From assembly GCA_006384855.1 (NCBI GenBank), contig VCJN01003583.1, forward strand, positions 78,345-142,344: a DNA stretch of 64,000 bases, written 5' to 3'. Under the pieces are notes generated by a model. That model was given only the letters and a program-made list of their open reading frames with translations, had not been told where the DNA came from and did not search any database. Below, piece by piece: positions 51,439 through 62,760 of the stretch (the first letter of the stretch is position 1; each line of letters starts with the position of its first letter). The position numbers were made by a program, and so were the translations under genes. The DNA comes from Tetraselmis striata. Its lineage: Eukaryota > Chlorophyta > Chlorodendrophyceae > Chlorodendrales > Chlorodendraceae.

Positions 51439-52355
51439 TCGCTTCCCTTCATCTCCCAAGCCAAGGAGCGGCCTCTGCCAACCACAGGAGCTTCACAACC
51501 AGGTTCTTCCGCCGCCCCTTGCTGCTGATTCTTGGGAGGGGACCTGCGCTGTTGGGCTGGGGACTCGAACGACTCGTTTTCGCTCGCTGAGAGCCGAGCG
51601 TGGCCGCGAGAAGCGGTGCACTGACGGTGGCAGTCAGTGGGCGCCCTGAGACGGGGCGAGGGGCTCGTTTGCCTGTGCGACGCGAGGTCGCTGCTCGACA
51701 CTGGCCTCCCTAGGCAGTGGGCGTCCTGTAGGGGCGTAGGGGCTGTTTGCCTGTGCAGCTCGACGCTGCTGTCGACCTCTCTCGTTTCGGCTGTGTCTCT
51801 CGACGCCTGGGGCCGCGTTCCGACGCCCCTTTCAGTCTCTCGACGACTCGGGCCGGCTTCGAGTCGTGTCGACTCGTGTGCGCTTGTCGCTCGCCCAGTT
51901 AGAGTGTGTCGAGCTGCCTCGCCGGCCACAGGGGGGGCAGACGGCCTCGTCGAGCGCTCTGTCGTGGTCTTGTGCCAGTGGTATCGACCCTCGTCACGAG
52001 GCAGGCAGGTTGCCGAGTTAGCAGCAGTCTGCGACCGGAGAACGACGTAGTTTCCGTGTTATAGGCGAATCTATGAGAATCAAAAAGTAGCCGGATTTCC
52101 CGGTGGTTTTCTGATTTATCGTAGCCGGTAATTTGATTTCCGCGGGGCCGCGGTTGTTTGTTGATTAATCGCGGCCGGTAATTAAAAGTTTGTGCGGCTC
52201 CGGTTGTTTTCTCTCCCCAATTTCGAAATTTTGACCGAGTTTCTCCCTGTTGACCATATCTGGTGGGAGAAAGTTGCCACTGCGGCAAGCAGTGGTGGGG
52301 GCTTTTGGCCCTGTGAGGACCAGACCGCTGACTTGGCCTCTGTCCCGCTCTGCAG
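51439..52355 (+). other. leader of copia element 2
   Basis: About 917 bp, near-identical to the leader of element 1. No supported gene. Confidence 0.75.
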
Positions 52356-55300
52356 TTGATTTCCATCACTGTGATCATCATGCCGGAAGGAGTGTCCGCC
52401 CGCGCGCCGCGCATTCCGTTGCCGCCCGTTTTCTCTGGTCAGACCAAGGGGTGGCGCCGCTGGAGGCACCAGATGGAGGCCTATTGCAACGCCACTGGCA
52501 TGAAGCAGGCCATGATGATGAGTGAGCATGCCTCATCTGATCAGCACTTCAAGCTGTATGCAACCCTGACTGCGCTGCTCCCCGAGGAGCTCCTGGATGT
52601 CATCCGTCGGCACCTGAATGACAATGCTACCTCTGGAGGCCAAGCCTGGGCAGCTCTGCGCACCCGCTTTGAGGGAGGCCATCTTGGCAGGATCTCCGAC
52701 ATGTATGCGGTGCTCCAATCCGGTCAACAGCGCACCGAGACTGCGGAGGCATACTACCATCGCCTGGACAACGCCTTCTTGGACTTGGTGGCTGAGGCTG
52801 AGGAGCATGAGGATGTTGAAGCTCCATCACATAACCAAGTTGTGACTCAGTTCCTGGCTGGCCTCCGTCCCGAGTACGAGCCCATCATCGGTATCCTGCA
52901 GGTGACCGCGGAGCATGAGGGCCGCGCCATCACCTGGGAGGGTGACTGCCTCAAGCTGGCGCAGAACTACTCCAAGCGTATTGAGAAGAACCATGCATCG
53001 GAGCCATCTGCGGAGGGCTACATAGCCAGTGGTGGCACCAAGCGCTCCGCCCATCTGGCCACAGGCGATGGATCTGGACCTCGCCGCCTTGGTGCCCCTC
53101 TGCGCGGTGGATGCTGGCAGTGCGGTGGGCCTCACTTCAAGCGGGACTGCCCGCAGCGCCCAAGAGGCAACAGGCGTCAAGCTGCTGCGGACCCGGCACC
53201 GGCGGCCTTTGTTGCTGATGAGGAGGAGGAGCATGTTGCTTTCATGGCTGAGAATGCCGGTAACACCCCACCTGCAAAGCGCGTTGCGCTGTCCCTGCTG
53301 GATGACGAGTGGGATGATTGGGCGCCGGAACCGGGCACCCTGCTGTATGACCTCTTCGGAGGGGAGTATGAGTCCGAGGAGGATGTGCGGCCGGCTGAGG
53401 CTGCTGGTGCTGTTGCTCAGGCGAATGAGCGCGAGCATGACCTGGACAGCCACAACATGGATGAGATCATATCGCTGTCTGGGCTGTCTGACTGCTTCGG
53501 CATGTCTGATGATGAGGCGGGTAGTGCCTCTGGTGGCATGGGCGGCTCTGCCCGTGTTGTAACCAAGTCTGATTCCGCTTACTTGCTTGATGCGGTTGCT
53601 CTTGCGAGTGTTGTTGTCGATGCACGAGGGGCGTGCATGCTGGGGCTGAATGATGATCTCGGAAGCTACCCGGACATGTGGGTGAAGGACAGTGGGGCAT
53701 ATCCGCATATGGTGGCTGACTCTGACAGCTTCGTGGAGTATGAGCAGCTTGCACCACCGGTTGAGGTGGGGGGTATTTGCTGTCTGGCGGTGGGCCGGGG
53801 GACGGTCTGGATGGTTGTTCGAGCCGATGGCGGCGAAGTACGCAGTGTGCTTCGTGGGGTTCTGCATGTCCCGGACTTGCCGGGCAAAACAAAGCATGGC
53901 TACCGCAGGTTGTTTAGCCAGCGGTTGGCGCAGGAGCGTGGCGCTTCGTTTCATTACACGGCCAACGGGGACTCCATGGTCTTGCGCTCTGCTGGCCGTG
54001 ATATGACGGTCCCTATCGGGCGCGCTCCGGGAAGCAGCTTGTACGCTTTCCGCAGCAGAATACTACGGAGCGGGCGTGCGCCCAGCCCTGCGGATGTTGT
54101 TGCGCTGCAAGCTTGTGGGAAGTTGTCAAAGTTGCTGTGGCACAGACGTCTTGGCCATCTGCATGCTGCAGGCATGGATCGTTTGCTTGCGGAGAGCGTC
54201 TCGGGGATCACGTTCGCGAAAGATGAGATACTGCCGTTTTGTGACTGTTGCGCGTTGGCGAAGTCTCACGAACAGCCGCGGTCGCGCATTGCGTCAAAGC
54301 GTCCTACTGGGCCACTGCAGAAGTTTGGAGCTGACATCTGGGGGCCAGTGGGTGTGACGTCCATTGGCGGGTTCCGTTACGTGTTTGGGATGACTGACTA
54401 CTACTCGGCATACGGCTGGGTGGTGTTCATGAAGTCCAAGGATGAGGCTCCGAGGGCTCTGCTGTTGGTGGTGCGAGCTATCAGGCGCGTGCATCCCCGA
54501 TTCGGATACGACAAGAGTACAGCTCGCCTGAGATTGGACAACGACTCAGTCTTCCAGAGTGCGGATTTTCGATCTGCATGCGATGGCCTGCACTTCGTTC
54601 CTGAGTTTTCTGCGCCATACTGCCAATGGCAGAATGGTCTGCAGGAGCGTATGTGGCTTACTCTGTCCGAAATGACGGTGGCTATGCTGCTACATGCTGG
54701 CCTGGGTCGTGAGTTCTGGGCGCTGGCCTTCTGTGCCGCGATGCACATCCGCAACAATGTCTACAGTCGGGGTGTCGGTTCTGTTCCCTACCGGCGTCAC
54801 ACTGGCAAGACCCCAGATGTGGCTGGGTTGCGGGTGTTCGGCTGTCCAGCGTATGTGCACGTGGATGCCGGGAATAGGCGGAAGCTTGACGCCAAGGCCT
54901 TTCGCGGGGTCTTCGTTGGTTATGGGCAGGAATCTCACACCTACTTAGTGTGGAACCCAGCTACTCGCCGGGTGGTTGCAAGTCGGAATGTGATTTTCGA
55001 TGAGGGTTGGCGTGATGCGGCTTCCAGCAGCAAGGGGGGCAGTGGGGGCGATGCTGCTGCAAGCCTTGAGATGTTCCCCCAATACCAGGCACTTCTCGAT
55101 AACAGCGGGGTTGGCAGCACGTCCGACGCATCACGGCTGCAAGAGATAACCGAGGCTCACCAGCGTGTCGTGGATGAAACGGACGACGTTGAGGAGGAGC
55201 TTGAGATTGAGGAGGAGCCACTGACTGCGGAGGAACTGGAACTTGGACCGCAGCAACCCACGCTGGAGCTGACCCAGTTGGAGACGAACGAGGGAACCGA

Positions 55301-57015
55301 CGATGGCGGGCAAGAGGAACCTTTAGTCCAGCGTGCTGAGAGGGACCCCTACCCTGCTCGTTCTCGCCGAGCTCCTGGGCAATGGTGGGTCGTGCATCCG
55401 GAAAACCCCAACGACGACGCTGCAGCTATGATGGCCGCCGCATTCGCGGCAGTGACACAGGGTGTCGATGAGCCCATCACGCTCAAGCAGGCCCTGTCCG
55501 GACCGTTCAAGGAGCAATGGGCGCAAGCCGTAGAGTCAGAATTCAACTCGTTGGAAGCAGGGCACGTGGGTGGTGTGCGAGTTACCAGAGGAGCGAACAG
55601 CCATTCCCAGCAAATGGGTATTCAAGGTCAAGTACAACGCTGATGGCAGTATCGCGCGCTTCAAGGCCCGACTGGTTGTCCAAGGCTGCCGTCAACGACA
55701 TGGCATCGACTATGCAGAGACTTTTGCACCGACCGTGAAGTTCACCACTATCCGAGTGCTGTTTGCGATTGCAGTACAATACGGTTGGAATATCCATCAG
55801 GTTGATGTCGACACGGCGTTCCTGTATGCTCCAGTGGAGGAGGAGATCTACATGAGGCCGCCGCCTGGCTATGAGCAGTACGATGCGAGAGGGCGGCCCA
55901 TGGTCTTGCGCTTGTTGAAGAGCCTGTACGGGCTGAAGCAATCACCCCGAAATTGGCACAACACCTTGCATAAGTTCTTGGTGTGCTACGGGTTTCAGCA
56001 GCTCAAGTCCGACCCTGGCGCGTACGTCTACTGGCAGGGTGGGCAGTTGATCTGCATCCTGGTGGTGTACGTGGACGACATGATCTTTGCCTTCAAGGAC
56101 GCAGTATGGGCCGCGGATTTCAAGACGGCATTAGGCGCCCGCTTTGACATCAAGGACTTGGGCGTCTGTGCCTGGGCGCTAGGCATGGCGGTGGAGCGAG
56201 ACTGGGACAATGCGACGCTGAAGGTGCATCAGGCCAAGTACATTGATGACATGGTGCACAAGTTCAACCTTGCTGACGCTTACGCTGTGAGCACCCCAGC
56301 GGAGGTTGGTGCCGATGTCCCCGGTAGCAACAAGCCGTTGGCTGCTGAGATGCCATATCAGGCCCTTGTGGGCAGCCTGCTGTACGCGATGGTGGCTACC
56401 CGCCCCGACATTGCCGAAGCCGTGAGCAAGTTGTGCAGGGTGATGGCCAAGCCTGAAGAGCGCCACTGGCAGGCTGCCAAGCGAGTCCTGCGATACCTGA
56501 AGGGTACCAAAACTCTGGGGCTGACCTTCAGTGGGGGCAAGGCTGACGGCCTACTGCACGGGTACTGCGACGCCGACTGGGCTGGAGACGTGGTGTCACG
56601 ACGCTCCACCACTGGCTTCGTCTTCATGCTTTGTGGAGCTGCAGTGAGTTGGAAGTCGCAGCTGCAGGCCACTGTGGCGCTGTCAACGGCGGAGGCGGAG
56701 TACATGGCGTTGTGTGCTGCTGTGTGCGAGGCGCTGTTCTTGCGCGAGCTGCTGCGCGAGCTGTGTTGTGCTCAGTCCGAGGCCACAGTGATCTTCGAGG
56801 ACAACCAGAGCTGCATTGCGCTGACGCGCAACCCCATGACCCATGGTCGCAGCAAGCACATCGCCATCAAGTACCACTTCACACGGGAGAAGGTGCTCAG
56901 CGGGGAGGTGGCAATTGAGTACTGCCCGACTGCACAGATGGTTGCGGATGCACTCACCAAGGCTCTGGGAAGGCTGAAGCACGCGGAGTTCGCCATGCAG
57001 ATGTTGGGCGCGTGA
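52356..57015 (+). pseudogene. copia Gag-Pol, one frameshift
   Basis: Same protein as 36841-32180: zinc knuckle CWQCGGPHFKRDC, protease DSG, integrase DDE, reverse transcriptase YVDD and RNase H. The first frame stops at 55643. A loss of GA at about 55554 (TTGGAAGCAGG where the intact copy has TTGGAGAAGCAGG) shifts frame between integrase and reverse transcriptase; the downstream frame is then open to the stop at 57015. All active-site residues remain. With recent LTRs, this single lesion either arose at or just after insertion or is a sequencing error. Confidence 0.95.
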
Positions 57016-57028
57016 TGACTGCATGGCG

Positions 57029-57036
57029 AGTGGGGG
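57029..57036 (+). other. polypurine tract of copia element 2
   Basis: AGTGGGGG immediately before the 3' LTR; primes plus-strand DNA synthesis in this class. Confidence 0.75.
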
Positions 57037-57556
57037 TGTTGTTTGATACCAGTCTTGCAGGCGTATGACCGGCTGTCTGGAGCCTTGACGCCTGCACACT
57101 CTCAGCAGTATCTGTAGACGGCGGAGCGATCGTACGGCTACGAGTACGAGGACGCGAGTACATCTCCGGCAGCAGACGTACATCGCGGAGCGGCTGTACA
57201 TCTTCGAGTACGAGGACGCCCGTGCGAGCACAATCAAGATTCCGGTACTGCTGAGTATCAATGGTGGGCGCCATGCAGTACTAGAATATACTGCAGGATA
57301 TCGGCCGATGCAGAATATACTGCAGGATATCGGCCGATGCAGCAGCGGATACTGTATTGTACGGACATAGATAATGCCAATACTTAGGCTCGCATATATG
57401 CGTTAAGTACTGGAGAATACAGTCAGCGCGCGATGGCGCAAGGTGGCGGATGCGCTAATGGCTGGCGTGCGCACCATGGCGTGCGGAGTATAAAGGCAGG
57501 GCGCGACCCGTTGTAAGAGACAGTCGTTCTTTTTTCCTCACGCCCATATTTCAACA
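57037..57556 (+). repeat. 3' LTR of copia element 2
   Basis: 520 bp, identical in appearance to 50905-51424. Confidence 0.95.
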
Positions 57557-57598
57557 GGACGTCCCGATATACCCATAGTTGTCGGCGGAGGGAATTAG

Positions 57599-57934
57599 AT
57601 GTCTTGTTTAAACGGTTGTGCATGCGTCGAGCGTGTCGAACCCGTCGGTCCACGACGGGCGACCACTAAGCGTTGTCCAACTGGCGGTGGGGGATACGCT
57701 GCTAACAACCGTATCAACGTACCCTTGGTCGCGGCCTCGTTATCCAGCTCGGGCGACCGAGGAAGGAGCAAGGGGCGGTTCACCGACGTGGGGTTTGATG
57801 CGGTGTTGTACTTGATTGTGGCACTGTTGATATTTTACCTACTTGGATATCCGTCGCAAACCTACCGCACATTCCATAAACGAACTTCCACCTTAGACCA
57901 TCCTGTCCTAGATTATACCCATCGGTTGTCGTAG
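57599..57934 (+). CDS. possible small membrane protein
   Basis: 111 codons, MSCLNGCACVERVEPVGPRR ... ending HPVLDYTHRLS. Residues 68-87 (AVLYLIVALLIFYLLGYPS) form one clear membrane segment. No family recognised. Its lower GC and context of undefined sequence make a chance frame or an organelle-derived fragment possible. Confidence 0.3.
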   Translation: MSCLNGCACVERVEPVGPRRATTKRCPTGGGGYAANNRINVPLVAASLSSSGDRGRSKGRFTDVGFDAVLYLIVALLIFYLLGYPSQTYRTFHKRTSTLDHPVLDYTHRLS

Positions 57935-59140
57935 GCGTTATGCTGTCCAAAGCGACGATGTCGTAATTATTTCATTCGGTTGGGTACATTTGGGGGTTGT
58001 TAGGCACGGGTGAAGAATCGTGCGATTCATCCCGTGTCTCACCTCCTCCCGATAACCGTATTTTCGCTATTTTTTAAGATTATCACAGCTACCCGTCGCT
58101 CCATCGGCTCCCAGTGCACCTATAAGCAGACAAATCGACCCATATCGGTCTCTAGCATATGGGTATAGTGGCCTTCGGCAGGCGTAGGTAGATGGATGGC
58201 GCGTCGATCACTCATCTACGGGTGGTGGTTGGCCGGCCCCCCATTCAGCCCGTTTATCTAATCTCGGCTCAGAAAGATGGGGGGGGGGGACGGGGCACCG
58301 CGCACCCACCACCTCATGGGCCACTCGTGGGCTCTACCGCACCCCTAGAAGCTAGACCATGGGACGGTACATGGGCGGCGGGCTAAATAGTTAACTACAG
58401 GTGGCAGGCGATGCCTATGCGCGAGGGGGCCGGTCGGGCCCATCGGGCCGGCATTGACTGAGATTGACCGCAAACTGACCGCCAGCGGACGTCAGCCCTG
58501 CGTATGGGCCTCTACTAGTGCTCATACGATCGATAAGCATAGAGCTACCTCAGCCGCCCCCACGGGAGGGGTTGAGGCCGGGGGTGTATTTCCGAAAACG
58601 CGGGTTCCAAGATCGGACGGCTTCTTGAATCGGGGGCACACGGGGCACCGTCTCTGTAGCCCGCGACCTCTAGCTCTATTTTTCTATAGCATTTCTATGA
58701 GATAGGCTATGGACCTATCGTATTTCCAGGGCAGGTGGTGCCCGTTTGGCTCGGGCATGAGGCCGTGAACATCGCCCCCCTCCGTGAGGCGAATGGGCAC
58801 TGCCCGTCCGCGGTTGCGGCCGACAGGAGGCCGTTTTCGCGCACTGCTACGCAGCACACGAGCGGAATATACCGGGAAAAACCACGATACACTATTCTAT
58901 AGTACTAAACAACGTACCGCGAAATGTATATTTCACTATATCTCCGATTAGGCACCCGCTGGGTGCGCCGTTACCCTAATCGTATTCGGTACCAGCCCTC
59001 GCCCTTTCTCATTCTGGGGAATTGCCCTTTTTGTAATTCACACCAGTACTCGCCCTTTTTGTAATTCACCCCAGTACTCGCAAAACGCCCCGCCATTCTG
59101 GTGGGGCGGTATATACGAGCTCGCAAAACGCCCCAATACG
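57935..59140. other. unassigned region
   Basis: No supportable gene. An imperfect hairpin lies at 58005-58036 (CACGGGTGAAGAATCG with CGATTCATCCCGTG). A repeated TTGCCCTTTTTGTAATTCAC / CTCGCCCTTTTTGTAATTCA block is at 59023-59069, also seen near 9585-9602. Confidence 0.4.
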
Positions 59141-59149
59141 ACTCGCAAA

Positions 59150-59806
59150 CGGGACTTCTCTGCATTAAGTACTAAAGACTAAGCGCACGATGGCACAGGG
59201 TGGCGGACGCGCCAGGGCGCGGGCAAGTATACAGGCAGGGCGTGACTCGTAACAAACAGATCGCTCTATTCCGTCACGCCCACCTTTCAAAACTCCGAGC
59301 AACCCGGCCGAGGTTGGTGCCGATATCTCGGGTAGCAACAATAAGCCATTGGCTGCAGAGGTGCCATATCATGCCCTTGTGGGCAGGGCAGCCTGCTGTA
59401 TACGATGGTGGCTACCTGCCCCAAGATTGTCGAACTTGTGAGGTAGTAGTGCTGAGCGCCATGCCTGAGGAGCGAGTCCTGCGATACGTGAAGGGTATCA
59501 AAACCCCGGGGCTTTAATAGTGGGGGCAAGGCTGACGGCCTAATGCACGGGTACTGCGCCTCTGACTGGGCTGGAGGCTTGTTTTGATACCATCCTGCAT
59601 GCGGTTGACCGGCTGTTTGGAGCCTTGACGCCTGAATACTCCCAGCAGATATATGCACACGGCGGAGCGATTGTACAGCTACGAGTACGAGAACGCGAGT
59701 ACATCGCCAGCAGTACATTGCGGAGCGGCTGCACATCTACGAGTACGAGGACGCCTGTACGAGCACAATCAGGGTTCCGGTACTGCTGAGTATCAATGGT
59801 GAGTAT
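59150..59806 (+). mobile_element. old, decayed copia relic
   Basis: 59150-59288 resembles the 3' part of an LTR (ACTAAGCGCACGATGGCACAG, AAGTATACAGGCAGGGCG, CACGCCCACCTTTCAA). 59310-59580 matches pol between the AEVGADVPGSNKPLAAE region and YCDADW with many changes and deletions. 59580-59806 resembles the first part of an LTR (TTGTTTTGATACCATCCTGC to GTACTGCTGAGTATCAATGG). Divergence is far greater than in the other copies. Confidence 0.8.
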
Positions 59807-60480
59807 CACACCCAATAATCCTTAACCCTAAATCCATATACACACGTTGTATTTGTACACTGAACGGATTACTGCGTTATCCCATCCAAATATCAAATCC
59901 TATGACGCGAAAGCACAATGATTATAAAGCGTAGTCATTGTTGCCAAAATGGTTAATGCAATCTTATCGTTGTGTGTTGGTGCGCATTCCCCTATCGCGA
60001 TCTAATTCAAAAACAATGCACGTGAACTTTTCCTGAGAAACGGGCCGTACTAACTCAAACAATGTACTTACTGCCCTCCGAAATCGAATCGCAATACGAC
60101 TAATACGTATCTGTCATCGGTTTTCTTTCAAGAAAAGCAAAATTATCAAGACATGTTCATTCTATTCATCTATTTCTATTATATTCTAATTGCCGCACTT
60201 CTAATAGACTGTTGAGTCTGCCATTGTACACTTGTGCATCCGACCTCGCGCATGCACCTGAGACACGTCACGAGTTCTCAACGACGCACGCATCGGCACC
60301 CGAAAGCGCATTTAGCGCGTTACACAGGCAGGGTATTTGTGCCTACAGCCCGATAAGCGCGGCGGGTAAGCAGACCCCATTTCGATGCCAGTGAATCTGT
60401 CATGGTACCAGTGCCCGAGGAATGAACTACTACTGACCTTGGGCGGGCACAGTTTGCTAGTGTCATTGTATCGATACTGT
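59807..60480. other. AT-rich unassigned region
   Basis: Clear drop in GC, short frames only. CCCTAAATCC near 59827 is a single telomere-like match and nothing more. Confidence 0.4.
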
Positions 60481-60497
60481 ACCAAATGTGATGTGGT

Positions 60498-60511
60498 GCG
60501 CACGCGCGCTC

Positions 60512-60569
<58 letters not shown>
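60498..60569 (+). repeat. (CG)n(TG)n microsatellite
   Basis: Alternating CG for about 30 bp followed by about 20 TG units: a purine-pyrimidine alternation that favours Z-DNA. Confidence 0.9.
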
Positions 60570-60572
<3 letters not shown>

Positions 60573-61540
60573 TGACAGCGTAACTTTGTTTTGAACAGGG
60601 GCCGAAGGCATCCATGATGTCGATGTCGTATAACCAAAGTTGTTATCCTGCCACATAAACCAGAAGCTGGTTCCTTGCTGCTCATGTTTGTATGGTGCAC
60701 CTCATTGATTCAGGAATCCATGTGATGATGGCCTTTGCCCTCTTTAAGACTGGGCATAAATTGAAAATGCCCGTCGTTCTAGCTCCTGTTCTGTGGTAGT
60801 TTAGTGGGCACCGTGCACACCCTCATAAGATGTAATAATGTGAATCAATGCATGGTACCCACATACATACACTGATTTGAGTATTCTTGGACTACTCATT
60901 CATATTCTATGCTACCATTTGATGGATGGATGTACATGTTACTCCCAGGATTATTGCGGCATCGATTTTGGCATGAGAGGTAGAGATCTTGCCATGCGGC
61001 CGGCATCTCTACCAATTCCGACGCCTGGAGCTGTTGCCCCTGCAGCATGGGAAGAATGGCCCTCACTCAGTTTTTTGCTTGAACCACATACAGTGCGACA
61101 GTCTCACCTGGTAGAGAGATTTGATGAGTTGGTGGTGTGCAGTGGTGTGCAGTGGTGGTGCAAGGACGAGAGACTTCAGTGTTTTGATTATGCAACAAAA
61201 AAGGTCACATTGTCACAAGGCTTACCACATGGCAGCAGCATTATATTGTCCCTATTGTACTCTCGCAGTCTCAGGTACACATCGTACTAGTACTTGTACA
61301 CGTAGAACAGGTACTTACTCGTAGTATATCGTACTCGTATGAATGTCACAACAGCGAAAATACTAATGACACAGGCGTTGCAACAGATCAGATTGTGCAG
61401 CATATAATTGGCAGGGCCATCAGGCCTGTGCTTTGCGCAATCTGGATGCACTCACCTCTATCCCAAAAACGCCTTGCAATGGGGACTGGACTACCCATTC
61501 TGTCTTCCTCGCCAGTGGGCACATCTGCACAACAATGCCC
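60570..61540 (+). other. possible exons of an unknown gene, cut by duplication
   Basis: A candidate exon after TACTCCCAG (60949) reads DYCGIDFGMRGRDLAMRPAS, LPIPTPGAVAPAAWEEWPSL, RQSHLVERFDELVVCSGVQW, then LQCFDYATKKVTLSQ. Another after GACACAG (61375) reads ALQQIRLCSI or, in a second frame, VATDQIVQHIIGRAIRPVLC, AIWMHSPLSQKRLAMG. The second is interrupted at 61541 by the duplicated segment. No family recognised. Confidence 0.3.
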
Positions 61541-61723
61541 TGCGGTGGTAGGATTCCAGGCTGGCAGCGCGGCGCTTGCGGAGCTCGGCGGATGCGCACC
61601 ATCCCGCAAGGCATGGTGAACGACAATTCTTTAGCTATACAACAGCAAATATATCTCCCGTTGTAAGCTGGGGTGAAAGCGCGGCGCGCGGAACGGATCA
61701 AAAGTTTTTCGCGCGGAATATAA

Positions 61724-62430
61724 ATGATCGCGCGCTCTCTTCGCGTTCTCGACTTGTGCTGCTGGACCAAAAGCGTGGGCTCGGCTCTAGTCGATAAGCT
61801 TGGCGACTCGAGTACGTGACTTTGGACGCGGATCGGAAGTCGAGCCCGACTATAATGCTCGACGTCCGCGAGTGGGACTACGCCTCGACCTATCCGCGCG
61901 GATACTCCGACGTGATATGGGCCAGCCCGCCGTGCACGGAATATTCGCTGGCGAAAACCATCGGGGTGCGAAAGCTCGAGCTGGCGGATTCCATCGAAGA
62001 AGTGTCTCGAGATCATCGAGTGATACAAACCGCGGTACTGGTTCATCGAAAATCCCTTCACCGGGATGCTCAAGTGACGAGACTTTATGCACCCGCTCGC
62101 GCCCTTCTTGCATCGGTGCACCTACTGCAAGTACGGCCGGGACTTCAAAAAGTCCACCCCGGTGTGGACAAACAAGCCGGGGCTGCGCCTCAAGCACTGC
62201 GATAGGGAGCACAGTATCCACTACGCGTGCGCGCAGGCCGGCCCCTCCAAGCAATTCTACAGGAGCGCGGGCAGCGCCGAGACGTATCAAATCCCAAAGG
62301 AGTTGCTCGCCGAGTTATTCGCCGGCATCGCTGTTGGAGCGGACGAGGACGTTGCCGTTCCAGTGGCTGAGAGTCGCCCCTTCTTCGAGGTCCGGGAAGG
62401 CGACGTTGATGCGGCTGAACGCCCCTAGGC
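61724..62430 (+). pseudogene. C5 cytosine DNA methyltransferase, copy 2
   Basis: Same motifs as copy 1: LRVLDLCCWTKSVGS, DVIWASPPCTEYS, WFIENPFTGMLK and SAETYQIPKELLAELF. It lacks the extra A that copy 1 has near 29175, so STPVWTNKPGLRLKHCDREH reads through here. The remaining stops and frameshifts are shared. Confidence 0.75.
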
Positions 62431-62587
62431 CGGGAACGGGGTAGCCGATATGGTCCTCGAGTATGCGACTGCCGAGACAATCGTACGAGCCCGCGACAAA
62501 GCCGTTGTACAGGTTCTTGTTGAGGTGCGAGAAGGGGAACTCTGAAAACTCCGGGATCAGGACGGTGGTGTCCACGCGAGCCGGCAT
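62315..62587 (-). CDS. unknown viral frame, copy 2
   Basis: Ninety codons identical to the frame at 29322-29594. Unknown function. Confidence 0.35.
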   Translation of the reverse strand: MPARVDTTVLIPEFSEFPFSHLNKNLYNGFVAGSYDCLGSRILEDHIGYPVPGLGAFSRINVAFPDLEEGATLSHWNGNVLVRSNSDAGE

Positions 62588-62760
62588 CGATCCGCGCTGT
62601 GTTACTAAAAGCGCCCAAAAGGAACCGCGGGGGGAAGCTACGCTGTATCCCCCGCAAGGGGTAGGCTACGCCGTATCGGAGATGGTTAGCGAGATGCTTA
62701 CCAGCGACTCCGCGTCCGTGCCGGCCACGAGACTAAACGAGTCAACCAACGGTCGGGGCA

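Larger units (their letters stand above)
50905..57556 (+). mobile_element. complete copia element 2 with target duplication
   Basis: 6652 bp. The 520-bp LTRs look identical by eye; GGACG occurs at 50900-50904 and 57557-57561 as a perfect 5-bp target duplication. Both LTRs carry the same 29-bp tandem duplication (GAATATACTGCAGGATATCG). These show a very recent insertion, despite a 2-base deletion in its polyprotein. Confidence 0.95.

Noticed and set aside
58460..58960. Organelle-derived DNA
   Set aside because: Composition and a membrane-segment frame suggested it, but I recognise no organelle gene.
59820..59835. Telomere-like CCCTAAA
   Set aside because: A single copy, no array.
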